From Paracoccus albus (GTDB lineage Bacteria; Pseudomonadota; Alphaproteobacteria; Rhodobacterales; Rhodobacteraceae), in NCBI RefSeq assembly GCF_027913035.1, contig NZ_CP115775.1, positions 2,502,501-2,566,500 of the forward strand: 64,000 nt of DNA, read 5' to 3'. Below, piece by piece: positions 52,979 through 62,447 of this stretch (its first letter is position 1; the number at the start of each line of letters is the position of its first letter). The position numbers were made by a program, and so were the translations under genes. The notes below the pieces were generated by a model that saw only the letters and a program-made list of their open reading frames with translations, was not told the origin of the DNA and made no database searches.

Positions 52979-54619
52979 ATGCAACTCAATAGCTTAAGTA
53001 CGTCACTCATCCTTCTTTTGATGTTGATATTTTTCGGGGGCACCTTCCTGCTCTCGCTTTCGATCGGACGTAAGAAAGAAAATGCCGACGACTACATGAC
53101 TGCAGGCAACCAAGTCGGGTTCGGTATTTCAGCTGCATCCATGACAGCCACCTGGATTTGGGCCTCGTCGCTCTACGCTTCAGCAACATCCGGCTACACC
53201 TACGGAATATCCGGTCCCATCCACTACGGTCTCTGGGGTGCTCTGATGATCTTGTTCATCTATCCCTTCGGCCGCCGTATTCGCAGTCTAGCCCCGCATG
53301 CGCATACGCTGGCTGAAATCCTGCATGCCCGTCATGGCCGCTCAAGCCAACTCATCCTTGCGGGGTCGAACCTTCTGGGCAGCCTTCTCAGCCTTACGTC
53401 GAATTTCATCGCAGGGGGTGCGCTGATCTCGATGCTATCGCCTCTATCGTTCAGCGCGGGTATATTGATGATCGGGACAGGCGTTCTGCTCTACACCCTC
53501 TGGTCCGGTGTGCGCGCGTCTATCCTGACCGACTTTATCCAGGTTTGCGCCATGCTCGGTGCTGTCGTGGTGATTGTACCGGTCGTGTTTTTCTCAGCCG
53601 GTGGCCCCGCTATCTTTGCGGAAAACAGTATCAATCTGACCGCGGCGCAGCAGAGCTTCTTCTCCTCTGAAGCGTTCTTCAATCAGGGAGCCCCCTATAT
53701 CGCGGCCGTTCTGGCCTATGCGATCGGCAACCAGACAATCGCACAGCGCCTGTTCGCGGTGCGCGAGGACAAGATCAAGCAGACCTTCATTACAGCGACG
53801 GTCGGCTACGGAGCCACGGTGATCGGGGTCGGCATCCTGGGCGTTCTGGCTCTTTATATAGGTGTCGATCCGATGAACGGTGACACCAATAACCTGATCC
53901 CGCAACTGGCGTCGATCTATCTCGGGCCCGTCCTGCTGTGCGTGTTCTTCGTAATGGTCATCGGGTCCCTTGCATCGACCGCGGATTCCGACCTTGCGGC
54001 CATGTCCTCGATCGTGATGACCGACATCTATGGTCGCAACATCGCAGCAGACGGTGAAGCCGATCCGCGCAAGATGCTGCTGATCGGGCGTTTGACGATG
54101 ATAGCCGCGACGGCGGCCGCGCTTTTCTTTGCCAGCGTCCAATTCAACATTCTGGAACTGCTGGTTCTGGTTGGGGCGATCTGGGGCGCGCTGGTCTTTC
54201 CGGTCATTGCCAGCTTCTACTGGAACAAGGTCACCAACCGTGCCTTCACCATATCAGTGCTGGCGGCGCTGGCCTGCTTCTTTCCCGTCCGCTTCGGCTG
54301 GGTGCCGCTTGAAGGCAGCGTCACCATCGTCACGGACCTCTTGGCGATCGTCGGGATCGGCGTAATCGCCGGACTGATGTTCTTCGGCTTCCTCGGAAGC
54401 CGAGCCGGGATTGCTGCGGGCGTCATCGCAAGCCTTGCCGTCCTGCCCTTTGGCATGGGGTTCCTGCATATCTATCCGATCCTGACTGCGTCGCTTATCG
54501 CGTATGCCGTCAGCATGATCCTCTGTGTCGCCTTGTCTTGGAACAATCGAAACTCGTTCGACTTTGCAAGAATTCGCCATGAGGCCGGAAGTTTTGACGA
54601 TACCCCTGCAACAACCTGA
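52979..54619 (+). CDS. Sodium:solute symporter family transporter
   Basis: A 546-residue secondary transporter of the SSS family (LeuT fold) with about 13 membrane helices. Typical features are the start helix TSLILLLMLIFFGGTFLLSL, ISAASMTATWIWASSLYASA in helix 2, and SLASTADSDLAAMSSIVMTD near helix 8, which corresponds to the sodium site. The substrate cannot be named; urea, polyamine and carboxylate carriers belong to the same branch. A 43-residue membrane protein gene follows 12 bp later, a known pairing for this class. Confidence 0.9.
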   Translation: MQLNSLSTSLILLLMLIFFGGTFLLSLSIGRKKENADDYMTAGNQVGFGISAASMTATWIWASSLYASATSGYTYGISGPIHYGLWGALMILFIYPFGRRIRSLAPHAHTLAEILHARHGRSSQLILAGSNLLGSLLSLTSNFIAGGALISMLSPLSFSAGILMIGTGVLLYTLWSGVRASILTDFIQVCAMLGAVVVIVPVVFFSAGGPAIFAENSINLTAAQQSFFSSEAFFNQGAPYIAAVLAYAIGNQTIAQRLFAVREDKIKQTFITATVGYGATVIGVGILGVLALYIGVDPMNGDTNNLIPQLASIYLGPVLLCVFFVMVIGSLASTADSDLAAMSSIVMTDIYGRNIAADGEADPRKMLLIGRLTMIAATAAALFFASVQFNILELLVLVGAIWGALVFPVIASFYWNKVTNRAFTISVLAALACFFPVRFGWVPLEGSVTIVTDLLAIVGIGVIAGLMFFGFLGSRAGIAAGVIASLAVLPFGMGFLHIYPILTASLIAYAVSMILCVALSWNNRNSFDFARIRHEAGSFDDTPATT

Positions 54620-54631
54620 ATGGAGAAGATC

Positions 54632-54763
54632 ATGTCCCCCACCATTCTGACGATCTACACCTTGATCTGGCCCCTCATCGTCGCAGGCGTCCTCTTTGTA
54701 CTGGTCAGCGCATTCTGGAAGGAATGGCGCAAAGGCCGCAGCAAGGGCCGCAGTTTGATTTAG
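54632..54763 (+). CDS. Transporter small subunit (43 aa)
   Basis: The ATG at 54632 has GGAGA about 7 bp upstream. The product starts MSPTILTIYTLIWPLIVAGV, forms one membrane helix and ends in a basic tail (KEWRKGRSKGRSLI). Small proteins of this look are often annotated as transporter small subunits next to SSS symporters. Co-translation with the symporter is likely given the 12-bp gap. Confidence 0.72.
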   Translation: MSPTILTIYTLIWPLIVAGVLFVLVSAFWKEWRKGRSKGRSLI

Positions 54764-54768
54764 AAAAA

Positions 54769-54794
54769 GGCCGGCGACATCCAGCTCGCCGGCC
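54769..54794. terminator. Hairpin after the symporter pair
   Basis: GGCCGGCGA (54769-54777) pairs perfectly with TCGCCGGCC (54786-54794). It begins 5 bp after the small subunit stop. On the plus strand no T-run follows, while on the minus strand the stem is followed by TTTTT. It may stop transcription from either side. Confidence 0.6.
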
Positions 54795-55026
54795 AGTCCA
54801 ACAGGGAAGAGGTCAGTCATGAACAACAACCGCCCCGTTCAGACATGGCCAGAGGCCGCGTCGTGTTAACCAGAAGATAAGATATGCCGCTCACGCCGTT
54901 GACAGTGGCCTCTTATCTCCCTTAAGCAGACAGTCTGCTTGCGATGGCGTCGCGAAGCACTTCCATCATTCAGTCCTGCACGCCCGGATCTTGAGCCGTA
55001 GCAAAGCTACGGCGAGGGAGTTCGAG

Positions 55027-55989
55027 ATGTCTGTTATCGTTCAGGCGCCGCTGCGCCAGTCCTCCCCCCCTCTGCTCGGCATGATCACCATGTCACTTGC
55101 AATGCTTCTTCTACCGGCAGGTGATGCCATCACAAAATCCCTGACGAGCACTCTGCCACCGTCACAGATTGCGGCGCTCCGAGCCCTTGTGCAGGCTGGC
55201 TTTCTAGCTGGGGCTTTTATGCTGATGCGTCATCGCCTCTCAGGGCGTCCTTTCTCGATATGGTCGTTTCTCTCAGGCCAATGTGTTTCGGTTATCAGCC
55301 TGAGCCTGATTGCAGCCTTCAAAACCATGCCCATTGCGACGGCTATCGCAATTTTCTTCATCGAGCCGTTGCTCTTAACACTTCTCGCAGGATTTCTGCT
55401 CGGAGAAAAACCCGGACCGCATCGCTATGCTGCGATCGGAATCGGGATGTTAGGTGTTCTTCTGATCCTGCGACCAAATTTTGCAACCTTTGGTCTAACA
55501 GTTTTTCTGCCAGTTGCCGCCGCAGTCGCCTATGCGCTGAACATGATCATCACACGTAGGGCGACGCGAACTGCCTCCGCACTGACGTTCCAACTCGGGT
55601 CCGCTGCTTATGCTTGCATCACGCTGGTGTTGCTCATGCTGATGACCTCGGATCTACATAAGATGCTCAGCCGCCTGAACCCGCAGATTGCGTTGAGTCT
55701 CGCCGGGGCTGGCGTTCTGGCAGCGACCACCTTCCTGTTGATCGCGTATGCCTTCAGCCGGGCCGAAGCCAGCGTTTTGGCACCCTTTCAGTATCTCGAA
55801 ATTCTTGGAGCGACGTTCATCGGTCTTTTCGCCTTCGGCGATGTTCCGGATGAAGTGACGGTTTTTGGAACGCTCGTGATCCTTGGCTCCGGCATGTATG
55901 TTTTCCACCGGGAGAGGCAGGCAAACCTACCTGTGCGGCGCAGCCATACCCGCGCCATTTCCAAGGCAGCAGGTCATCAACCTTTGTGA
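55027..55989 (+). CDS. EamA/DMT family transporter
   Basis: A 320-residue, ten-helix drug/metabolite exporter from the ATG at 55027, with GAGGGAG just upstream. The two EamA repeats are about 14-145 and 160-290; the first ends FIEPLLLTLLAGFLLGEKPG and the second VLAPFQYLEILGATFIGLFA. The last 25 residues are basic and run into IS66 sequence from about 55950, so the natural C-terminus may have been replaced. A 7-bp hairpin (CCGTAGC/GCTACGG, 54996-55012) lies just before the ribosome site and could affect translation. Confidence 0.87.
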   Translation: MSVIVQAPLRQSSPPLLGMITMSLAMLLLPAGDAITKSLTSTLPPSQIAALRALVQAGFLAGAFMLMRHRLSGRPFSIWSFLSGQCVSVISLSLIAAFKTMPIATAIAIFFIEPLLLTLLAGFLLGEKPGPHRYAAIGIGMLGVLLILRPNFATFGLTVFLPVAAAVAYALNMIITRRATRTASALTFQLGSAAYACITLVLLMLMTSDLHKMLSRLNPQIALSLAGAGVLAATTFLLIAYAFSRAEASVLAPFQYLEILGATFIGLFAFGDVPDEVTVFGTLVILGSGMYVFHRERQANLPVRRSHTRAISKAAGHQPL

Positions 55990-56977
55990 TCTTGTAATCA
56001 GGGATACGTGCCAGAGTGTCGGCGAGCCAGGAGTGGGGATCGATGGCGTTGAGCTTGGCCGTTTCGATCAGCGTGTAGGCGATGGCGGCGGCCTTGCCGC
56101 CCGCCTCCGAACCGACGAAGAGGTAGTTATTGCGGCCGAGGGCGATGGCGCGCATGCCGCGTTCGGCGGCGTTGTTGTCGAGTTCGAGGATGCCGTGGTC
56201 GAGATAGGGGCGCAGGCGTTCCATGCGGGTCAGGGCATGGCGGATGGCGGCCGCGAGCGGGGATTTGCCAGAGATCGTGGTGAGTTGCAGGGCCAGCCAG
56301 ACCTCCAGATTGTCGAAGATCGGGGCCGCATGTGCCTTGCGAAGTTCGACCCGGACATCCGGTGGCGACCCTCGGGCTTCCTTCTCGACGGCGTAGAGTT
56401 GCGCGATCCGGCCGATGGCCTCTTCGGCGATCGGGGAACCCTGCGATCGGTGGATGTCGACGAACTTGCGCCTGACATGGGCCATGCAGGCGACCTCGCG
56501 GATCGCTCCGGTCCGATACAAGTCCTCGAACCCGGCATAGCCGTCGGCATGCATCCATCCTCAGAAGCGGGCGAGATGGTCCTTCGGGTGCTGGCCCTTG
56601 CGGTCGCCGGAGAACCGATACCAGGCGGCCGGTGGGGCCTGCCCGCCCCACGGTCGTTCGTCGCGGGCATAGGTCCAGAGCCGTGCCGTCTGGGTCTTCC
56701 CGGTGCCGGGGGCAAGCATGCTCGCGGGCGTGTCGTCGGCGAAGATCGCCTCGGCCGACAGGACATAGCGGCCGATGGCGTCAGCGAGGGGTTCAAGCAA
56801 GGCAGTAGACTTGCCGACCCAGTCGGCCAGGGTCGATCTGTCGATGTCGAGCCCCTCACGGTCGAAGATCTGGCTCTGGCGATATAACGGAAGATGGTCG
56901 GCGTATTTGCCGACCAACACATGAGCCAGCCCACCGGCCCCCGAAAGCCTCATCCCAATGGACCAAAGGCCGGTCAT
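55950..56977 (-). pseudogene. IS66 TnpC remnant
   Basis: The N-terminal third is missing. The remaining reading goes from VGKYADHLPLYRQSQIFDRE through AIFADDTPASMLAPGTGKTQ, then meets TGA at 56563-56561, and continues in the same frame as GWMHADGYAGFEDLY to ITKVDDLLPWKW at about 55955. The normal stop after the tryptophan is missing too. It is a third IS66 copy of another subgroup, inactive, and lies tail to tail with the DMT gene. Confidence 0.85.
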
Positions 56978-57060
56978 ACACTAACAATCAAACTGGACCA
57001 CTCAGGTGGGGCTGATCAGCAGGACATGACCCGAATGTCCGCATGAAAGGAAAGACAATT

Positions 57061-57426
57061 ATGAGCGAAGAACGAGACAGAAAGACCGCAATCTGGCGGG
57101 GCACGTTCAACCGCTGTCCCAATTGCGGAGAAGGCCGCCTGTTCACGGGCTACTTGCAGGTGGTGCCCGAATGCGGACATTGCCATGAGCCGCTTGGGAC
57201 CTACCGGGCGGCGGATGGGCCGGCCTTCTTCACCATGACGATCGTCATGCTGCTGCTGATCCCCGCCATCGGCTTTGGCTGGGTGCTGTTCAAGCCCGAT
57301 CCGCTGACCTTCTTTGTGGTCCTCACCGTTCTGATTTCCGTTCTGACGCTGGTCTTGCTTCGCTTCGTCAAGGGGGCTTTTGTCGCCTATCTCTGGGCGC
57401 ATAATGAGCGCGACCGTGGCGCCTGA
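57061..57426 (+). CDS. DUF983 family membrane protein
   Basis: A 121-residue protein with an N-terminal double CxxC zinc ribbon (RCPNCGEGRLF and CGHCHEP) and two membrane helices (about 54-75 and 80-103). This is the DUF983 family, conserved in alphaproteobacteria and often near cytochrome oxidase or methyltransferase genes. Here it stands alone between transposase remnants. An upstream ATG at 57043 is possible; 57061 is preferred because the upstream AAGGAAAG fits it. Confidence 0.85.
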   Translation: MSEERDRKTAIWRGTFNRCPNCGEGRLFTGYLQVVPECGHCHEPLGTYRAADGPAFFTMTIVMLLLIPAIGFGWVLFKPDPLTFFVVLTVLISVLTLVLLRFVKGAFVAYLWAHNERDRGA

Positions 57427-57522
57427 CTTCGGGCCATCCGGGCGGCTTGTCCGGGCCGGACATTAGCCATACACTGAACGCAAATTGCAAGTTTTTCTGC
57501 ATACAAAGGGTGAAAATATGTG

Positions 57523-57657
57523 GAAGCCCCGGATCCACTTGCCGAGCGTCGAAAGCCCAACCCCTAGATCAGACGCAACCTGACGCCGTGTCAGGCCGCT
57601 GGTGAGTGCAATGCGAACCGCATCCCGTTTGAATTCCGCGCTGTGTGTCGCTGCCAT
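57523..57657 (-). pseudogene. IS3-family OrfA fragment
   Basis: The minus-strand frame opens MAATHSAEFKRDAVRIALTS and continues RRQVASDLGVGLSTLGKWI, the helix-turn-helix of IS3/IS911-type OrfA. After WIRGF the sequence stops matching, so only the first 45 residues remain. Confidence 0.75.
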
Positions 57658-57941
57658 ATCCTGTCTCCTTTGGTGAGAGCATCGCTCTCAGAAGACCGGA
57701 ACGAAACCGCGACAGGTCCAAACCTCGTAGCGTACTTCGAGAGGGGGATTGCCGTCACGCCAATTCAGTCCGGCTAACAGAGCCGGTCGAGTGCAGCTTG
57801 ATCAGCGTATTCCAGAGCCAGATGACCAGCCCGCCGACTTCCAGGTACACTGTAAGCGGCGGCCACGCCCCATTGAATTGATGTGTTTCTGACGCCTGAC
57901 GCGCCTGCGATAGGGTCTGCTTGAGCAGATGGAGGTTGCGC

Positions 57942-58403
57942 ATGGCGGATGGTGGTGATGGGTTCATGGGCCGGTGCGAGGTTGTCGAACCGCGGCGACG
58001 AGGCAAGCGGCGGTGGCCAGCTGAGTTGAAGGCACGGATTGTTGCCGAGAGCCTTCTGCCGGGTGTCCGGGTTGTCGATGTGGCAGCGCGCTATGACATT
58101 CTGCCCCATCACCTGTCAGATTGGCGTCGCCATGCCCGGCAGGGTCGGCTGGCACTCCCTGGTGACCTGATGGACGGGCTGACCACATCCTCAGGCTCGG
58201 CGGTGGCAGAACCTGCCTTCGTGCCGCTGTCGATTTTGCCTGAAGCTTCCGATCAGCCGGTGCCCTCAAGAGGCGTTGATGCACAGGGTTGTTCCGGGGT
58301 GATGGTGATTGAGGTCGGACGCGATCTGTTGCTGCGGATTCCCGGCGATGTTGCAGTGGAACGCGCGGCCGCACTGGTGCAGGCGTTGCGAGGGGCGTCG
58401 TGA
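57942..58403 (+). CDS. tnpA: IS66 accessory protein TnpA
   Basis: A 153-residue IS66 Orf1 protein with the helix-turn-helix [20 protein letters not shown], then [18 protein letters not shown]. It overlaps tnpB by 4 bp. It is clearly a different subgroup from the copy at 50227-50676. Confidence 0.9.
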   Translation: MADGGDGFMGRCEVVEPRRRGKRRWPAELKARIVAESLLPGVRVVDVAARYDILPHHLSDWRRHARQGRLALPGDLMDGLTTSSGSAVAEPAFVPLSILPEASDQPVPSRGVDAQGCSGVMVIEVGRDLLLRIPGDVAVERAAALVQALRGAS

Positions 58404-58753
58404 TTGTCGCTGGCGGGCGGCTGCCGATCCTGATCGCGACACGCCCGGTGGACTTTCGCTGCGGGCATAATGCTCTGGCACTGATGGTGCAGACCGAATT
58501 GAAGCTGGATCCGTATTCGGGTGTGACGGTGGTGTTCCGCTCGAAGCGCGGGGACAGGCTGAAGATCCTGGTCTGGGATGGCACCGGCATGGTGCTGATT
58601 TACAAAGTATTGGAACATGGCAGCTTCGCCTGGCCGAAGGTTCAGGATGGGGTGATGCGGGCGTCTCGGGCGCAGGCGGAAGCCATGTTCGAAGGCTTGG
58701 ATTGGCGCCGGACGGTTGCGCGTCGGGTGCAGGCCCCGACTGCGGCAGGATGA
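58400..58753 (+). CDS. tnpB: IS66 accessory protein TnpB
   Basis: A 117-residue IS66 Orf2 protein starting at GTG 58400. Conserved blocks are [40 protein letters not shown] and [16 protein letters not shown]. It stands between tnpA and tnpC. Confidence 0.92.
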   Translation: MIVAGGRLPILIATRPVDFRCGHNALALMVQTELKLDPYSGVTVVFRSKRGDRLKILVWDGTGMVLIYKVLEHGSFAWPKVQDGVMRASRAQAEAMFEGLDWRRTVARRVQAPTAAG

Positions 58754-58811
58754 CTCACCGGGTGAGTTTTGGTGTTGTTTTGTTGGGCTTTCTGTCCCCG
58801 ATCGGGTAGAA

Positions 58812-60467
58812 ATGCGTATGTCGCAGACCTTCGATCTCAGTCAATTCCCGGACCTGCCGCCCGAGGTGGTGAAGGCCTTTGCGGCGGTTCAGTTCGAGCT
58901 TTCGGTCGAACGTGCGGCGCGCCAGCATCAACAGGCGGTGGTGGCCGAGAAGGAGGCCTTCATCACCGAGCTCAAGGAGCTGATCGAGAAGCTGGAAGGC
59001 CAGGTTCAGGATTACCGGCGCGCGAAGTTCGGACCGAAATCGGAAAAGCTGGACCCCGCGCAGCTGGAACTGGCGCTGGAAGACCTGGAAACCGCGATTG
59101 CCGAGACGCAGGCGCAAATCGCCGCTGTCGAAGAGAAGATCGCGGCCAGCGAACGTGATCCCGAGAAGCGCAAGCCGCGCGCCCCTCGCAAGGCACGGGC
59201 GCTGCCCGAAAGCCTGCCGCGTATCGAGCGCGTGGTCGAACCCGACAGCATTGCCTGCCCCTGCGGCTGCGGCGACATGGTCCGGATCGGCGAAGACCGT
59301 AGCGAACGGCTGGATTACATCCCCGCGCGCTATCAGGTCATCGTCACGGTGCGACCCCGATATGCCTGCCCCAAGGGGCGCACAGGTGTGGTGCAGGCCA
59401 AAGCCCCCGCGCATCTGCTGGAAGGCAGTTGGCCGACCGAAGCGCTTCTGGCGCAGATTGCCGTCTCCAAGCATTCGGAACACATGCCGTTGAACCGGCA
59501 AGCCGTGGTCATGGCCCGGCACGGGGTGCCGATCGATCGGTCGGTTCTGGCCAACTGGATGGGCCGGACTGGGGCGCTGATCGCCCCCATAGTCGATCAC
59601 ATGGCCAAGCAGTTGATGACCGACAGCACGCACCTCTATGTCGATGAAACCACCGCCCCGGTGCTGGATCCAGGTAAGGGCAGGACAAAGACAGGTTATC
59701 TCTGGGCGGTGCTGCGCGATGATCGTGGCTGGAACGGCCCCGCGCCGCCCGGCGTGGTGTTCCATTACCGGCCCGGGCGAAAGGGCGAATACGCCGCTGA
59801 AATCCTCAACGGCTTCAATGGCACGATCCAGGTCGATGCCTATGGCGCCTATACCCATCTGGCCACGCCGAAACGCACGGGCGGCGATCCGCTGCGGCTG
59901 GCATTCTGTTGGGCGCACGGTCGGCGCAAGCTGATCAAGGCCATACCGAAGAAGGGATCACCCATCGTCGATGAGGCGCTCTTGCGGATCGCCGCCCTCT
60001 ACAAGATCGAGGAGGCCATCCGTGGCTCAGACCCGGATCGTCGCATAGCCGTGCGTCAGGAACTGTCCCGCCCGCTGGTCGATGAGTTCTTCGCCTGGCT
60101 GGCGGCCCAGGCCGCACGGGTCTCGCACAAATCCGACCTCGGCGAGGCCATGGCCTACATGCTGAAACGTCAGGATGGCTTCCGGCTGTTTCTCGACGAC
60201 GGCCGCGTCGACATCGACTCCAACCTCGTCGAAAACGCCATCCGCAGCCCCGCCATGAACCGTCGCAACGCGCTATTCGCCGGCCACGATGAGGGCGGAA
60301 AAAACTGGGCCCGCTTCGCCAGCCTGATCGGCTCGTGCAAGATGAATGGTGTCGAACCCTATGCCTACCTGCGCGATCTGTTCACGAAACTGGCCAATGG
60401 CCATCTCGACAAGGACATCGATGCCCTGATGCCGTGGGCTTACGCCCAGCAGGGCTGGGATGCATAG
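58812..60467 (+). CDS. tnpC: IS66 transposase TnpC
   Basis: A 551-residue IS66 transposase (start at 58812 or 58818). A coiled coil precedes the zinc-binding part (IACPCGCGDMVRIGEDRSER), then the DDE domain (LYVDETTAPVLDPGKGRTKT, IQVDAYGAYTHL) and RVDIDSNLVENAIRSPAMNR near the catalytic Glu. The C-terminus ALMPWAYAQQGWDA is intact. It is the active-looking transposase of the element. Confidence 0.93.
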   Translation: MRMSQTFDLSQFPDLPPEVVKAFAAVQFELSVERAARQHQQAVVAEKEAFITELKELIEKLEGQVQDYRRAKFGPKSEKLDPAQLELALEDLETAIAETQAQIAAVEEKIAASERDPEKRKPRAPRKARALPESLPRIERVVEPDSIACPCGCGDMVRIGEDRSERLDYIPARYQVIVTVRPRYACPKGRTGVVQAKAPAHLLEGSWPTEALLAQIAVSKHSEHMPLNRQAVVMARHGVPIDRSVLANWMGRTGALIAPIVDHMAKQLMTDSTHLYVDETTAPVLDPGKGRTKTGYLWAVLRDDRGWNGPAPPGVVFHYRPGRKGEYAAEILNGFNGTIQVDAYGAYTHLATPKRTGGDPLRLAFCWAHGRRKLIKAIPKKGSPIVDEALLRIAALYKIEEAIRGSDPDRRIAVRQELSRPLVDEFFAWLAAQAARVSHKSDLGEAMAYMLKRQDGFRLFLDDGRVDIDSNLVENAIRSPAMNRRNALFAGHDEGGKNWARFASLIGSCKMNGVEPYAYLRDLFTKLANGHLDKDIDALMPWAYAQQGWDA

Positions 60468-61036
60468 GGACCTCGTCTCGTAGTCCCTGACGAGCTACCG
60501 ACCGTCATCCGCTTCATCCCACCGCGACACCGCGCAAGGGCAAAATCAATGGGGCGTGACCGCCGACTTCCAGGTACACTTAATCCGAGGTCAACCGACT
60601 GTCGGGCGAAGGGGCAGCACATTCTCCTTCGCACGCACCATGGGAGGCTGCTTCGGTTCCTAGCGGCCCTCTATTCGTTCGCTCTTGCCACAAACGGTGG
60701 TAAGCGCCGGTGACAAAAACGTACGGGTTTGGGCCCATACTGCGCTGCGGAGAACGTCCGGAAGGAGCCCGTTGCAGAAGCGTCAAATTCTTGCTGCGCG
60801 CGCTAGCAGCGGAATATTCGCTGTGGCGCCGCAAGTTTTCATGCCGCATCGCAGCTGCGGGTTCGGTCGTTCGCATGCCGCGCAGCAAAACCCTTAGGAG
60901 CAGCGACCGAACCGCGAACAAAGCTGACCTCGGTTGCGCCTGCCTGACCGACCGTCTGGGTTAAGCGGTCGAAACGGGTCATCGCTATGCAGTTCTAGAT
61001 GCGGTAATTTGACCAGGCGGTATCGACTGCAGCTGC
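60468..61036. other. Right end of IS66 and upstream region of TetR copy
   Basis: No gene. The first 105 bp are the IS66 end, followed by about 110 bp of unique sequence and then the first 345 bp of the right duplication arm. In that arm GGTTCGGTCG (60860-60869) and CGACCGAACC (60904-60913) form a 10-bp dyad with a 34-bp gap. Function unknown. Confidence 0.5.
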
Positions 61037-61633
61037 ATGGATAAAAAATTGATTTCACACGACGATGATAGGGCAATCGGGTCGGCGCGACGGGGCCGTC
61101 CAAAAGGTTTTGACAGCGCGACGGCGCTGGATGCCGCGATAGAAGTTTTCTGGAAGAACGGCTTTGAAGCGACTTCGGTCGGGATCTGCTGGAGGCGACA
61201 GGTCTAAGCCGGTCGAGCTTTTCCGATGCGTTCGGCTCGAAGCGGGATCTGCTGATGGCAGCTGTCAGTCACTACTGCGAAATCAACCGGGAGAAGATGG
61301 CCGGGATCGCCGAAGCTGCCGGGTCCCCGCGCGAGGCTATTCACGCTATGCTGATGCTGATCGCGAATGGCGGGGGCGAAAACGGCTGCCTTCTCGCCAA
61401 CTGCATCACCGAACTTGCGCCCCACGACGCGGATGTGCGCGCCATCGCCCAAGACCAGAGCGATTGGATCGAAAGCTTTTCAGAAGTGTGGCGAACGAGC
61501 GAATCCCGCTATCCGCGCCAAGGCGCGTGCGCTGGTGTCGCTGGCCTATGGCGCAACGCTTATGCGCAAATCAGGCATGGACAAGGCAGAAGCCGGTACG
61601 CTGCTGAAGACCGGCGAAGCCCTGCTCGACTGA
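61037..61633 (+). pseudogene. TetR-family regulator, two frameshifts, right copy
   Basis: Identical to the left copy, including the missing G at about 61182 and the second shift near 61490. A helix-turn-helix N-terminus and a TetR C-terminal domain are both recognisable over three frames. It lies 138 bp upstream of the PfpI copy on the same strand. Confidence 0.75.
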
Positions 61634-61771
61634 TTTTTTCCGGCCGTTCGGAACCAGAGCAATATCGACACGGTTCTATATTTGGAACGATCATTTTGAT
61701 ACTGCGACACCGACGCCCCGTGCGGTGTGGATGTCGGAATCACGTATCGAAACCGAACGGAGAAATTCGAC

Positions 61772-62332
61772 ATGACCGACATCAAAGACGCAAAAATTGC
61801 AATTCTGTCCACCAATGGGTTCGAGCAGTCAGAACTGTTCGAACCGAAACGGCAGCTGGAAGAGGCGGGCGCGACGATCACCGTAATTTCCCCCGAAAGC
61901 GGCTCCATCAGGGGATGGGACGAAGATGACTGGGGCCAAAGCATCGACGTCGATCTTGCCCTCGACGATGCGCGGGTCGAGGATTTCGACGCGCTTGTGC
62001 TGCCCGGCGGACAGATTAACCCCGACATCCTGCGCACCAATGAGAAGGCCGTTGCCTTCGTGCGCGACTTTTTCAACAGCGGCAAGACGCTGGCCGCGAT
62101 TTGCCATGCGCCCTGGCTGCTGGTCGAGGCGGGTGTGATCGAGGGTCGCAATGTTACCTCCTACACGTCGATCCAAACCGATGTGAAAAACGCGGGCGGC
62201 AAGTGGGAAGACAGCGAGGTCGTCACCGATCAGGGGCTCATCACGTCGCGCAATCCCGGCGATCTCGATGCCTTTTGTGGCAAGATCATCGAGGAAGTGA
62301 AAGAGGGCCGTCATGAGCGCAGTTCCACCTGA
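61772..62332 (+). CDS. DJ-1/PfpI family protein (YhbO-like), right copy
   Basis: Identical in its 186 residues to the product at 51137-51697, with Cys111 in LAAICHAPWLL. Two copies double the gene dose unless one is silent. The ribosome site (GGAGA, 8 bp before the ATG) is the same. Both copies lie next to insertion sequences at the outer edge of the duplication. Confidence 0.92.
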   Translation: MTDIKDAKIAILSTNGFEQSELFEPKRQLEEAGATITVISPESGSIRGWDEDDWGQSIDVDLALDDARVEDFDALVLPGGQINPDILRTNEKAVAFVRDFFNSGKTLAAICHAPWLLVEAGVIEGRNVTSYTSIQTDVKNAGGKWEDSEVVTDQGLITSRNPGDLDAFCGKIIEEVKEGRHERSST

Positions 62333-62447
62333 TATCCGGCGCTACAGTTCGTTCGCACGATCTCGCGCGTACTACCCCGGTTTTCCATGGTGCGTTGACC
62401 TAACTCACGCCCGAGTGACCCTGTAGACAGGATGATGTCCGATGTCC

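Larger units (their letters stand above)
57852..60572 (+). mobile_element. IS66-family element, apparently complete
   Basis: About 2.7 kb. The left end is GTAAGCGGCGGCCACGCC (57852 on), and the right end mirrors it as GGCGTGACCGCCGACTT (to about 60570). GGTACACT flanks both sides (57844-57851 and 60573-60580), a fitting 8-bp target duplication. TnpA, TnpB and TnpC are all open and in order. Confidence 0.85.
60692..62405. repeat. Inverted duplication, right arm
   Basis: Reverse complement of 51064-52777 without gaps. After 62405 the match drops to about 80% for about 40 bp until an IS5-type element begins at 62448. Arms of 1.7 kb that look identical, 7.9 kb apart and in opposite orientation, would let homologous recombination invert the segment between them. 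Confidence 0.92.

Noticed and set aside
58755..59918. A 387-codon minus-strand frame inside IS66 tnpC
   Set aside because: Shadow of the transposase gene; the same type of frame is seen opposite other tnpC copies.
60710..60964. An 84-codon frame present in both duplication arms
   Set aside because: Low-complexity, Arg/Ser/Cys-rich text with no ribosome site or domain; duplicated only because the arm is duplicated.
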